64,000 nucleotides of DNA from Flavobacterium sp. 1355 (GTDB lineage Bacteria; Bacteroidota; Bacteroidia; Flavobacteriales; Flavobacteriaceae): the NCBI RefSeq assembly GCF_017833415.1, contig NZ_JAFICC010000019.1, positions 42,766-106,765 of the forward strand, given 5' to 3'. The notes under the pieces were generated by a model. It searched no databases and was not told the DNA's origin. It worked only from the letters and a program-made list of their open reading frames with translations. Numbering within the stretch: the first letter of the stretch is position 1; the number at the start of each line of letters is the position of its first letter. A program made the position numbers and the translations under genes. Of the stretch, positions 34,601 through 42,237 are shown one piece after another.

Positions 34601-35924
34601 TAAAAGTATATTCGTTTGTGGTTAACTTTCTTGCATTTTCCAGTACAGAATAATCTGTTCCTTCACTTGTATTTGGATTATTGAATCCCGATTTTGCGGT
34701 AACAATTTCTCTAATATTCTGATTTAAAAAGTACCCTGGTCTACCAATCGATTTCGGGTCATACATATTATTTTCATTGTCTGTTGGTGACCCAATGGGT
34801 TTAGCCGGATTAAAAAAACCAGCTGTAGAACCAATTACTACAACTTCATTATCGGGAATACCAGGTATTTGCGCTTCTCCTAAATCCTGAAGTGCAATAA
34901 CATTTCTTAGGTTATTATTGGTGGTGCTTACTCGGTTTTGTTTGTTTGTAACCCAAACTTCGAGTCTTGTGATCTGAACACGGCTATCTATAAAAGGATA
35001 TTTCTTTAGAGAAGCATCGTATCTGTTTCTAAAATATTGCGATAAGAAGAAGTGCCTGTCATTATCGTAGTCTAAAGCATATAAATCAAAGTTCTGTACT
35101 GTACCGCCACCTTCTGCAACTATACTTTTTGTCTGAGACTTTTGTTCTGAAAAAACTCCGGTTACTGTTGTCTTACCAAATTGCAGCTGTGCTTTTACTC
35201 CAAACAAACTTTGTGCACCCCGAATCAGGGTACTGTTCAGCGGCATGCTAACGTTACCGACTTCTACTTTTTGAACAATATCATCCTCTGAAGGTGTGTA
35301 AGCAAGCTTAAATAAATTTTGAAATGCAAATGTTGATTGGGTATCATAGTTGGCATTTACTTCTAACCTCGTACCAACTTTCCCCATTAAGCTCATGCTG
35401 ATTCTCTGATCAAAATCAAAAGTGAGACTTGATCGGTTTCTTGGAGAAAAAGAAGGGTTGTCTTGTTTTGTATAACGTATTCCCAAGTCCATTTCTACTG
35501 ATCCTGTGGGCTTTACATCAATTGTATTGCTGCCAAAAACACTTTCGAAAAGGCTTGAATTAATATAATATCTTGGAAGTAAATCTTTTTTAGCAGCTTC
35601 GCTTCCTTCTTTTTTACCATCAATTGCATCCATTTTTTTTCTGAAATATTCTCTTCTGGATTCTTTCAGAACTAAATCTTCATACTCTTTCGGAGTCAGA
35701 ACAATTGGATAATCAATGGAAAAACCATCAACGGTACTTGTGTAGATATACCTGTCTGTAATAGGGTCGTATTTATAAGCCGAAAGTATGCTCGGAGGAT
35801 TTTCTAACTCAAATTTCCCAACAGAGAACTGAGTTTTTGTTGTATCTTGAACTGCTGGATTTACTTGCGAACGCAAAACATTACCGCAAAATAAAACCAG
35901 TAAAAAAATACCAATTTTACGCAT
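28644..35924 (-). CDS. sprA: Type IX secretion outer-membrane translocon SprA/Sov
   Basis: A 2426-residue protein, the normal size of SprA (Sov in Porphyromonas). It begins with a signal peptide (cleaved near NVLRSQVNP) and contains the family phrases RISMSLMGKVGTRLEVNANYD (key residues G-D/K-x-G-x-x-L), FEGSQSTIDMRSAYAW and many aromatic beta-strands. SprA forms the 36-strand outer-membrane channel through which T9SS cargo, including gliding adhesins and hydrolases, reaches the surface. The C-terminus ends in a barrel strand FTLRYNFGN. It lies 24 bases after ruvA and probably shares its transcript. The PorP/SprF protein at 7124-8113 and RemB at 24796-26937 are related parts of the gliding machinery. 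Confidence 0.97.
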   Translation of the reverse strand: MRKIGIFLLVLFCGNVLRSQVNPAVQDTTKTQFSVGKFELENPPSILSAYKYDPITDRYIYTSTVDGFSIDYPIVLTPKEYEDLVLKESRREYFRKKMDAIDGKKEGSEAAKKDLLPRYYINSSLFESVFGSNTIDVKPTGSVEMDLGIRYTKQDNPSFSPRNRSSLTFDFDQRISMSLMGKVGTRLEVNANYDTQSTFAFQNLFKLAYTPSEDDIVQKVEVGNVSMPLNSTLIRGAQSLFGVKAQLQFGKTTVTGVFSEQKSQTKSIVAEGGGTVQNFDLYALDYDNDRHFFLSQYFRNRYDASLKKYPFIDSRVQITRLEVWVTNKQNRVSTTNNNLRNVIALQDLGEAQIPGIPDNEVVVIGSTAGFFNPAKPIGSPTDNENNMYDPKSIGRPGYFLNQNIREIVTAKSGFNNPNTSEGTDYSVLENARKLTTNEYTFNAQLGYISLQQRLANDEILAVAFEYTVGGEVYQVGEFGSDGVDGTVVTGDNSSNQTIITQSLILKMLKSSLTNVNNPVWDLMMKNVYQIPQAYQIKQDDFRLNILYTDPSPINYISPVSGSSFPANPAPEDKVEQTPLLNVFNVDQLNYNNDPQTGGDGFFDYIPGITVDAQNGRIIFTTKEPFGELLFRKLQTTPGEDYNNTTTYNVNQQKYVYRKMYKSTQSDALQESDKNKFLLRGKYKSSGSNGIPIGAFNVPQGSVVVTAAGRVLVEGVDYSVDYQLGRVQILDPSLQASNTPIEVSLENNSIFGQQTRRFVGFNIEHKISDNFVVGGTFLKMTERPFTQKSSYGQESVNNTIYGVNGNFSTEVPFFTRLVNKLPNIDTDVPSNLSIRGEVAFLKPDAPKASDFEGEATIYIDDFEGSQSTIDMRSAYAWSLASTPFITKEGDPTFNANFDDLKYGYKRSKLAWYTIDPVFYSSKPSGISNDDLSLNTTRRVYSKELYPNTDIAQGQIQVINTLDLTYYPSERGPYNNSPTFSSDPVTSNYGGIMRALNSTNFEQGNVEYVQFWVLDPYVGNGQAQPTNTGKIYFNLGEISEDVLKDNRKQYENGLGPDQVMVKPQPLWGDVPASQSLIYAFDTNADNRKNQDVGLDGLPDAREASIYTNYASEPDPAGDNYKYYLNTDGGVQDRYKNYNGIEGNSPVSIDDPNRGSTTLPDVEDINRDNTMNTINAYYEYSIEMRPNMQVGENYITDIREPETVGDVELPNGTTTKARWIQFKIPVSQPQNTIGNITDFRSIRFMRMFMTGFNDQMTMRFGALDLVRGEWRRYTGTLDANDVTPDDDGTDFDVQAVNVQENDTKCPVNYVIPPGVQREQLYNNNTVINQNEQSLALRISGGGLQYKDSRAVFKNVSVDMRQYKKLKMFLHAESLPSQEELADDEMVGFLRFGNDFTQNYYQVEIPLKVTRPAGSCAVSADQVWMEQNDIDLALELLTRMKIKGMKIDINSAKRDINGVYYPDDDVDLIEEGGDGDSKLKLGIKGNPNFGLVRNLMVGVKSTAEHKNLQGEVWFNELRMSDLENKGGMAAILSVDTNMADFATLSATGRKSTIGFGALEEGANERDREDVQQYNIVTNLNLGQLLPHKWGINLPFNYAIGEEVITPEYDPFNQDIKLDQLLRETTDAAERDNIRTRAVDYTKRKSINFIGVRKDRAPEQKPHIYDVENFTFSQSYNQVERHDYEVEDYEDEQSNTAVNYAYTFQPKEIVPFKKTQFMKKSDYWKLLSDFNFNYLPSNITFNTNILRQSNRQQYREVEVEGIGLDPLYRRNFAFNYQYGFGYNLTKSLKLNYTAASNNIVRNFLNDDNSPKEDFNIWDDYWDIGTPNQHLQQLVLNYEIPINKIPVFSFIKASYSYTADYSWQRSSTAFSQYEEENPDGTTTMYDLGNTIQNANSNTLTATFNMNMLYKYLGLTPGGKKPAKPKTAAPPKPGEKIVNTAKPATSSNPFYDGLIGVLTSVKNIQVNYTKNSGTVLPGYTPGVGFFGTSKPSLGFVFGSQDDVRYEAAKNGWLTDYQDFNQNFTQVTNKTLKVTTNIDLFPDLKIDLTMDRSYSENNSEQYSVRESDNLYMPLSRYTYGMFSISTVLIKTSFSTSNEFESAAFDDFRNNRLIIANRLAEGYYGAGNPIPRYDVNQIPAPPTNPNDEDPFKKQREIYAANQGYPIGYGKGNQAVLLPAFLAAYSGGDAEKSSTGIFRNFPIPNWSIKYNGLMRYKFFKDKFKRFSLQHNYRASYTINQFRSNFDYEKAISNPAENPMLDPNTYNFYNKTIMSNVNLVEQFSPLMRVDFELKSSLRVLTEIKKDRALSMSFDNNLLTEVKGIEYVVGLGYRFKDVIFSSRLADSPTGIIKSDINIKADFSLRKNETLVRYLDYENNQLAAGQNIWSLKLTADYSFSKNLTAIFYYDHSFSKAVISTSFPLTNIRSGFTLRYNFGN

Positions 35925-35948
35925 ACAATTCGTTTATATAAAATGAGT

Positions 35949-36530
35949 TTATAAGCTTTTTAATGCTTTTTTAATGATCGTTTCTGCCGTTGCTTCCGGA
36001 TCTTCTTTAACGATCTTTTCGACTACTTTTTCAGATGTTTTACGGATAAAACCTAAAACTTCCAAAGCAGATAACGCTTCATCTCTATTTGTATTGTTCT
36101 GGACTACCGAAACTTCATCCAAATCGTACAATTTTAACACTTTTTCCTTCAAATCAAGTATAACTCTCTGCGCCGTTTTGTTTCCAATCCCTTTTATTGA
36201 TTGTATTACACCGACATCTCCAGAGGCAATGGCATTAATAATTTGTCTGGGTTCTATTGAAGACAACATGGTTCTGGCTATGTTAGCGCCAATTCCTGAA
36301 ACAGACAATAACATTCTAAATATTTCTCTCTCTGACTTTTCTACAAACCCGAATAAAGTATGCGCATCTTCTTTTATCAGAAGATGCGTATACAATTTTA
36401 TAAAATCAGCATTGGGAAGAAGAGAAAATGTGTGTAAAGAGATATTAACATGATATCCTACTCCGCCACAATCAATCACAACTTCTGTGGGATTTTTTTC
36501 TACTAATTTCCCCTGCAAATGTGCTATCAT
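35949..36530 (-). CDS. ruvA: Holliday junction branch migration protein RuvA
   Basis: A 193-residue protein with the N-terminal OB fold (MIAHLQGKLVEK, VIDCGGVGYHV), the central helix-hairpin-helix domain (LLSVSGIGANIARTML and IKGIGNKTAQRVILDLK), and a short C-terminal RuvB-binding domain. RuvA tetramers bind Holliday junctions and load RuvB (encoded at 42238-43260). The gene is 63 bases after the malic enzyme gene and directly upstream of sprA. Confidence 0.97.
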   Translation of the reverse strand: MIAHLQGKLVEKNPTEVVIDCGGVGYHVNISLHTFSLLPNADFIKLYTHLLIKEDAHTLFGFVEKSEREIFRMLLSVSGIGANIARTMLSSIEPRQIINAIASGDVGVIQSIKGIGNKTAQRVILDLKEKVLKLYDLDEVSVVQNNTNRDEALSALEVLGFIRKTSEKVVEKIVKEDPEATAETIIKKALKSL

Positions 36531-36593
36531 AGTATAATTTATTGAATCAAATATAATAAAAATAAGACAATTTATCCGATCTTAATTTTAATA

Positions 36594-38885
36594 CTATTTA
36601 GCTAATTTATTTTTTTTGTTTTCTTTTTCCTGTGCGTCAATAACAGCTATAGCTGCCATATTCACCATCTCCTCAACACTTGCACCCAATTGGAAAATAT
36701 GGACTGGTTTACCCATACCCATCATAATTGGCCCGATAGAATTTACTTTATATAATTCTTTTAGTAATTTGTAAGTAATATTGGCTGATTCTAAGTTAGG
36801 AAAAATCAATGTGTTTACTTTTTTTCCTGCTAATTTTGAGAACGGGAATTTTTCCTGCAGCATCTCCGGATTCAACGCAAAATCGGCCTGAATTTCTCCG
36901 TCAACAATCATGTCCGGATGGTTTTTGTGCAAATAAGCTACAGCATCTCTTACTTTTGATGCACCAGGACTTGTTGATGATCCAAAGTTTGAAAATGAAA
37001 CCATTGCTATAACAGGCTCAACTCCAAACATTTTTGCAGTTTTTGCAGTCATGACCGCAATATTTACTAAGTCTTCAGAGGTTGGATTAATATTTATTGC
37101 CGTATCTGACAAAAACATTGGTCCGCGAGAAGTAAGCATCATATTGGCTGTAGCAACCAGAGAAGCACCATGTGCTTTCTCAATTAATTGCAGCATTGGT
37201 TTTACAACACTTGGGTAACTTCTTGAGTATCCTGTTACTAAAGCATCTGCTTCGCCTTCGTTAACCATCATGGCTGCAAAATAGTTTCTTTCGCGCATGA
37301 ATTTTTGTGCGTCAAGTAAAGAAACACCTCTTCTTTCTCTTGTTGACCAAAAAGAATTGGCAAATTTATTTCGTCTTGCCTCTTCTTCTGTCGTTTTAGG
37401 ATCTATAATTTTTACTTCGGCATCAAAACCTAGTTCTTTTTTTAGTTCTAAAATGGTTCCCTTATCGCCTAATAAAATTGGAAAACCAATTCCGTCTTCA
37501 TGAACAATTTGTGCTGCTTTTAGAACATTCAACTGATCTGCTTCAGCAAAAACAACTCTTTTAGGATCTAATTTGGCACGGTTAGTCATCAAACGAACCA
37601 TTTTGTTATCATTGCCCATACGCTCACGAAGTGTATCTTCATAAGCTGCCCAGTCTGTAATAGGATTTTTTGCAACTCCTGATTCCATAGCTGCTCTTGC
37701 AACTGCAGGTGCTACAATTGTAATCAATCTTGGGTCAAATGGTTTCGGAATAATATATTCCTGGCCAAATCCTAATTTTGTTGCTCCGTAAGCTACGTTT
37801 ACCTGCTCCGGTACTGGCTCTTTTGCTAAAATAGCTAAAGCTTTTACAGCAGCCATTTTCATTGCCTCATTAATTTTTGTAGCTCTTACATCAAGTGCTC
37901 CTCTAAAAATATATGGAAAACCAAGAACGTTATTTACCTGATTAGGAAAATCAGAACGACCTGTGGCCATAATAACATCTTTTCTTGTCTCAACAGCTAA
38001 ATTATAATCGATTTCCGGATTTGGATTGGCCATTGCAAAAACAATTGGATTGGCTGCCATTGACAGCAACATTTCCGGAGACAAAATATTTCCTGAAGAT
38101 AATCCTATGAAAACATCGGCACCTTTTATGGCTTCTGCTAAATCTACTGAAGGTCCGTTTATGGCATATTTTAATTGTAATTCTGATAATGAAGGATTAT
38201 CTTTTGTTAGAAGTCCTTTGCTATTGAACATTAAAATATTTTCAACTTTTACTCCTAATAAGACATATAGATCAGTACAGGCTATCGCGGCAGAACCTGC
38301 TCCTGAAACTACCATTTTTACGTCTTCTGCTTTTTTTCCCGCTATTTCAAGTGCATTAATTAAAGCTGCAGAAGAAATAATTGCCGTACCATGCTGATCG
38401 TCGTGCATTACCGGGATGTCCAATTCTGCAACCAGTCTTCTTTCAATTTCAAAAGATTCGGGAGCTTTAATATCTTCCAGGTTAATTCCTCCAAAAGTTG
38501 GAGCAATATTTTTTACAGTCTGAATAAATTCTTCAATATCTTTTGTTCCAATTTCAATATCAAAGACATCAATATCAGAAAATATTTTAAACAACAAACC
38601 TTTTCCTTCCATAACAGGCTTAGAAGCTTCCGGACCAATATCTCCAAGCCCCAGAACAGCTGTTCCGTTTGAGATTACAGCTACTAAGTTTCCTTTTGCT
38701 GTATATTTATATACGTCCTCAATATTTTTTTCAATTTCTAAACATGGCTCTGCAACACCTGGTGAATATGCAAGAGACAAATCTCTCTGAGTTGCATATT
38801 TTTTTGTTGGTACTACCTGAATTTTCCCTGGAGTTGGCTTAGAATGATATAATAATGCCTCTTCTCTTTTATTGTCTTTACTCAT
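36594..38885 (-). CDS. maeB: NADP-dependent malic enzyme (fused to phosphotransacetylase-like domain)
   Basis: A 763-residue enzyme with two parts. The malic enzyme part (about 1-430) contains YSPGVAEPCLEI, the catalytic region VMHDDQHGTAIISSAAL and a nucleotide-binding VVSGAGSAAIAC. The phosphate acetyl/butyryl transferase-like part (about 440-760) contains VVFAEADQLNVLKAAQI and LGASVEEMVNMAAIAVIDAQ. MaeB decarboxylates malate to pyruvate with NADP reduction; the C-terminal part is thought to be regulatory, binding acetyl-CoA. It has normal length for the class. It has a -7 type promoter upstream and is followed by ruvA. Confidence 0.95.
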   Translation of the reverse strand: MSKDNKREEALLYHSKPTPGKIQVVPTKKYATQRDLSLAYSPGVAEPCLEIEKNIEDVYKYTAKGNLVAVISNGTAVLGLGDIGPEASKPVMEGKGLLFKIFSDIDVFDIEIGTKDIEEFIQTVKNIAPTFGGINLEDIKAPESFEIERRLVAELDIPVMHDDQHGTAIISSAALINALEIAGKKAEDVKMVVSGAGSAAIACTDLYVLLGVKVENILMFNSKGLLTKDNPSLSELQLKYAINGPSVDLAEAIKGADVFIGLSSGNILSPEMLLSMAANPIVFAMANPNPEIDYNLAVETRKDVIMATGRSDFPNQVNNVLGFPYIFRGALDVRATKINEAMKMAAVKALAILAKEPVPEQVNVAYGATKLGFGQEYIIPKPFDPRLITIVAPAVARAAMESGVAKNPITDWAAYEDTLRERMGNDNKMVRLMTNRAKLDPKRVVFAEADQLNVLKAAQIVHEDGIGFPILLGDKGTILELKKELGFDAEVKIIDPKTTEEEARRNKFANSFWSTRERRGVSLLDAQKFMRERNYFAAMMVNEGEADALVTGYSRSYPSVVKPMLQLIEKAHGASLVATANMMLTSRGPMFLSDTAININPTSEDLVNIAVMTAKTAKMFGVEPVIAMVSFSNFGSSTSPGASKVRDAVAYLHKNHPDMIVDGEIQADFALNPEMLQEKFPFSKLAGKKVNTLIFPNLESANITYKLLKELYKVNSIGPIMMGMGKPVHIFQLGASVEEMVNMAAIAVIDAQEKENKKNKLAK

Positions 38886-38909
38886 TGTTTTAGCTTTTAT
38901 TCTAGCTTA

Positions 38910-38917
38910 CAAAGATA
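38910..38917 (-). promoter_or_regulatory. Putative -7 box for maeB
   Basis: The minus strand reads TATCTTTG, fitting TAnnTTTG, 24 bases upstream of the maeB start. No -33 TTG is visible. Confidence 0.4.
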
Positions 38918-38983
38918 TAAGTCTTCGATTAAAATGGCATGTTTTTGTAGCTTTCTTTTGTTAAAATAACAATTATGGGGGTC

Positions 38984-39022
38984 AAAAAAAAATAGTCCGA
39001 CAATATCCGGACTATTTTTTTA
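38984..39022. terminator. Terminator between the CBS gene and maeB
   Basis: AATAGTCCG (38991-38999) pairs with CGGACTATT (39008-39016), loop of eight bases, flanked by A and T runs on both sides. It ends the minus-strand CBS gene 22 bases past its stop. Confidence 0.85.
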
Positions 39023-39043
39023 AGTATCTTTTTTAGATTGTAA

Positions 39044-39469
39044 TTACTGCGAAATATAAGAATTTAAATGTTGAATTGTATCTTTCTGAATCTCTATAAT
39101 TGCCTTTACAACATCACTGATAGAAATTATTCCGACTACAATACCATCTTCTATTACAGGTAAATGTCTGATACGTTTACTGCTCATAAGCTCCATGCAA
39201 TCTTCAATGTTATTTGAAAGCTGTACCGAAAAAATATTACTTTCCATGATTTCATGTACAAAAGTTTCTTTTGAGGATCTGTCTTTCAGAATAATTTTTC
39301 TGGCATAATCCCTTTCAGACAATATTCCTTTTAAATCGGAATCATCTATAACCAGAATTGCTCCTATGTTTTTCTCTCCCATTACTTTTAGTGCTTCGTA
39401 AACGGTGGTTGTAGAAAGCACTGAGTAAACATTTTTTCCTTTTGCGTTAAGTATTTGTGCTACAGTCAT
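39044..39469 (-). CDS. CBS-domain pair protein
   Basis: A 141-residue protein made of two CBS motifs (about residues 10-70 and 75-135). Landmarks are NIGAILVIDDSDLKGILSERDYARKI and MSSKRIRHLPVIEDGIVVGIISISDVV (described by their G-I-L-S-E-R-D and H-L-P-V cores). Such pairs bind adenosine ligands and act as energy or redox sensors, often for an unknown partner. It is a single-gene unit with a terminator downstream and a 268-base AT-rich region upstream in which no other gene is visible. Confidence 0.92.
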   Translation of the reverse strand: MTVAQILNAKGKNVYSVLSTTTVYEALKVMGEKNIGAILVIDDSDLKGILSERDYARKIILKDRSSKETFVHEIMESNIFSVQLSNNIEDCMELMSSKRIRHLPVIEDGIVVGIISISDVVKAIIEIQKDTIQHLNSYISQ

Positions 39470-39737
39470 ATCTGAAAAATTTTATTCCTATAAAGTTAAA
39501 AAAAAATGAACATAAACAGCAAGCAATATTATTTTTTAGGAACATAACACATTCATTTTAAACATAATACAACATAATTTAAGTTTTAAGAATTATCCCG
39601 TAAAGGAAAGATACATTTTGGATATTTTTTTATGAAAAATTTATAAATTTTACAAAATCTTCTTACAGAAATAAAAAAATAACATTTTTATACAAACCCA
39701 AAAAAGAACCTTATAAAAAAATCAGAAGAAAAAAATA

Positions 39738-40661
39738 TTATTCCAAAAAATTAATATTACGCTTTAAGCCACTAAATTTTGTTCTTTTAATTGGTGAATC
39801 TTTAAAGACAATACTGAAAGTTTCTTCAGTAATTTCGATCCAGTCTTTTTTTGAAAAAGAAAGTAAATCAGGATTCGGATTAAATAATGGTTCCGAATGA
39901 GGTTTAGAAAATCGGTTCCAAGGACAAACATCCTGACATGTATCACAGCCAAACATCCACTCATCAAATTTTCCTTTCATTTCAAAAGGAATATTTTCTT
40001 TTAACTCTATTGTATAATAAGAAATGCATTTACTGCCATCTACCACATATGGCGCAACAATTGCCTGAGTCGGGCACGCATCAATACATGCAGTACAAGA
40101 ACCACAATGATCGGTTGTGGCATGGTCATATTCTAAATCTAAATCTAAAATAAGCTCAGCAATAAAATAAAAAGAGCCAATTTTTTGCGTTAACAAATTG
40201 CTATTTTTACCAATCCATCCCAAACCACTTTTTGCCGCCCATGCTTTGTCTAAAACAGGAGCCGAATCTACAAAAGCGCGCCCTGACACTTCGCCAATAT
40301 TTTCTTGTATAGAATGCAGAAATTCCTTTAATTTTTCTTTAATGACCAAATGATAATCCTGCCCATAAGCATACTTGGAAATCTTAAAACTTTCGCTGTT
40401 TTGAGAGGAGTCCGGATAATAATTAAGTAAAAGTGAGACTACGCTTTTGGCATCGTCAACCAATAAAGTTGGATCCAGACGTTTATCAAAATGGTTTGCC
40501 ATATATGCCATTTGTCCATTATGATTTTTATTTAGCCAATTTTCCAGCCTTGGGGCTTCTTCTTCCAGAAAGCCTGCTTTAGATATTCCACAAGACATAA
40601 AGCCAAGTCTTTTTGCCTCAGCTTTTATAAACTTTGAATATGTTTCTTTAGAATTAATCAT
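39738..40661 (-). CDS. queG: Epoxyqueuosine reductase QueG
   Basis: About 307 residues from the ATG at 40661; a slightly longer reading to 40679 would use TTG within the P450 gene. Two ferredoxin-type [4Fe-4S] motifs are visible: CGSCTACIDACPTQA near residue 190 and CDTCQDVCPWN near 240. The cobalamin-binding N-terminal part has the landmark YAYGQDYH and an acidic DSAPVLDKAWA. The enzyme reduces epoxyqueuosine to queuosine in tRNA, the last step of the pathway. It overlaps the P450 stop by eight bases (ATGATTAA), a strong sign of co-translation with an enzyme of no obvious relation. Confidence 0.95.
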   Translation of the reverse strand: MINSKETYSKFIKAEAKRLGFMSCGISKAGFLEEEAPRLENWLNKNHNGQMAYMANHFDKRLDPTLLVDDAKSVVSLLLNYYPDSSQNSESFKISKYAYGQDYHLVIKEKLKEFLHSIQENIGEVSGRAFVDSAPVLDKAWAAKSGLGWIGKNSNLLTQKIGSFYFIAELILDLDLEYDHATTDHCGSCTACIDACPTQAIVAPYVVDGSKCISYYTIELKENIPFEMKGKFDEWMFGCDTCQDVCPWNRFSKPHSEPLFNPNPDLLSFSKKDWIEITEETFSIVFKDSPIKRTKFSGLKRNINFLE

Positions 40662-42006
40662 TTCTATTTGAAAAAACAACTTTTACATCAACTGGTTTTA
40701 ATGTAATTAATGGATTAAAATCTACAGTATTTTTTACTGAAATAATGCTGTAATTTTTAACAATGTGAGATATCGTCAAACACATCTCATAAATAGCAAA
40801 TCCTGCTCCAATACACATTCTGGGACCAGCACCAAAAGGGTAAAAATATTGCATGGAATGTTTCTTTTGATCACCAAGAAAACGTTCCGGATTGAACTCA
40901 TCCGGATTATTCCAATATTTGGGATTTCGATGCAATTCATAAAAAGAAACCCCAATTAAAGTTCCTTTTTTTATATTAAATTGACCTAAAGTATCATCTT
41001 CTACATTTTGTCGGTCCGTAATCCAGGCAGGCGGATACAAGCGCATAGACTCATTTAGGACAGCATTAGTATAAACCATTTTTTGAAGTTGTTCGACAAC
41101 ATCTTCAGTTTCTGACTGGATTTTGGTAACTTCATCAAATACCTGCTGTTGTACTGCTGGATTGTTACCCAAAAGGAAAAGGGTAAAAGTCAATGCATTT
41201 GCTGTTGTTTCGTGCCCGGCAATAAACAAAATTTTAATTTCATCTATTAATTGATTTATTGTCATCCCTTCTCCACTGTCTTCATATCGCGTTTCAAGAA
41301 GCATATTAAGCAGATCGTTAACTTCATTTTCAGAAGAAGATCTTTCTTCAATAATCTGCTTAATAATCTTATTATTTTCCTCTGCCAGTGCAAGATGCTT
41401 TTTTACCTGCCCACTTATTGAAAACCACCAAGCTTTATGCGGAAGTCGAATTTCTTTTATCAGAAAGTTTTGAACTTCTTCGATAATAAATTTAATCCGA
41501 TTTAATTTTTGATCAGAAATCGAAAACTGAAACAATGATTTAGCCACAACATTAAATGCTAATTCACTCATAATCGGAAAAAGATCAACCTGCTTATCTT
41601 CTGCTAAATCTTCTAACTCATAGATAATAATCTCCCTCATATTTTCAACTAACTGATTCATTTTTTGTTTATGAAAAGCTGGCTGAATAAGTCTTCTTTG
41701 TTTTAACCAAAATTCGCCATCAACAGTTAAAAGTCCTTTACCTAAATATTTTGACAGATAGACAGATTGAAACTTAGATTTATGATAATTTTTATGATGC
41801 TTCTGTAGTATGTATTGTGCAATGTCATTATCTCTCGATAAGATGATGTTTCTTGATTTTCCAATTTTAATGGAGAAAGAATCACCAAACTCATCAAAAT
41901 ATCTTTTATGAAACGGAATTGGGTTTCTACGAATACCTTCAGCATCCAGAAAAAATCTCAATATTGAAAGCCTTTTTGGATAATTATATTTTCTATTTTC
42001 AGACAT
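40654..42006 (-). CDS. Cytochrome P450
   Basis: A 450-residue class I/II-like P450. The haem-ligand motif is FGAGPRMCIG with Cys398. The I-helix motif is FIAGHETTANAL and the K-helix ExxR is ESMRLYP, followed by an AWITDRQN stretch and the PERF motif NPERFLG. The N-terminus has no membrane anchor, so it should be soluble. The overall look is CYP4/CYP102-like, as for fatty-acid or terpenoid hydroxylases, but the substrate cannot be told. No ferredoxin or reductase gene is nearby. It shares an eight-base overlap with queG downstream, so the two are expressed together. Confidence 0.95.
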   Translation of the reverse strand: MSENRKYNYPKRLSILRFFLDAEGIRRNPIPFHKRYFDEFGDSFSIKIGKSRNIILSRDNDIAQYILQKHHKNYHKSKFQSVYLSKYLGKGLLTVDGEFWLKQRRLIQPAFHKQKMNQLVENMREIIIYELEDLAEDKQVDLFPIMSELAFNVVAKSLFQFSISDQKLNRIKFIIEEVQNFLIKEIRLPHKAWWFSISGQVKKHLALAEENNKIIKQIIEERSSSENEVNDLLNMLLETRYEDSGEGMTINQLIDEIKILFIAGHETTANALTFTLFLLGNNPAVQQQVFDEVTKIQSETEDVVEQLQKMVYTNAVLNESMRLYPPAWITDRQNVEDDTLGQFNIKKGTLIGVSFYELHRNPKYWNNPDEFNPERFLGDQKKHSMQYFYPFGAGPRMCIGAGFAIYEMCLTISHIVKNYSIISVKNTVDFNPLITLKPVDVKVVFSNRND

Positions 42007-42106
42007 TTTGAATAGAATTAAAACAATCCACCCATACTATGGTGTTTATTTTTTCTTATTAATCTAATTTATTTATTATGCTGTATGGATCCCATTCTAA
42101 TATCTT

Positions 42107-42229
42107 TTATATTCTGAATTTCAGTATCTGCCTATTGAGATGACTTCCATAAGCAAGATGAGGCAAAATACTTTGTTTGCCAAAAGAACTGAAGCAAGTA
42201 AACAGTAAAAATAAAATGAAATACTTCAT
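42107..42229 (-). CDS. Tiny signal-peptide ORF, possibly a remnant
   Basis: A 40-codon ORF whose ATG lies eight bases past the ruvB stop. It reads MKYFILFLLFTCFSSFG, a convincing signal peptide, followed by only 23 residues (KQSILPHLAYGSHL and on). An alternative frame continues from about 42116 to a TAA at 42069-42071 (QNIKDIRMGSIQHNK). It may therefore be a decayed small secreted protein with a one-base change, or an intact short peptide. I recognise no family. Confidence 0.4.
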   Translation of the reverse strand: MKYFILFLLFTCFSSFGKQSILPHLAYGSHLNRQILKFRI

Positions 42230-42237
42230 AGTATATT

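Noticed and set aside
36594..38885. maeB as two genes (malic enzyme and phosphotransacetylase)
   Set aside because: The reading frame is continuous, and this fusion is the normal form of MaeB.
39470..39737. Possible small RNA or gene in the AT-rich gap upstream of the CBS gene
   Set aside because: No hairpin with T run, promoter match or convincing ORF was seen; only very AT-rich sequence.
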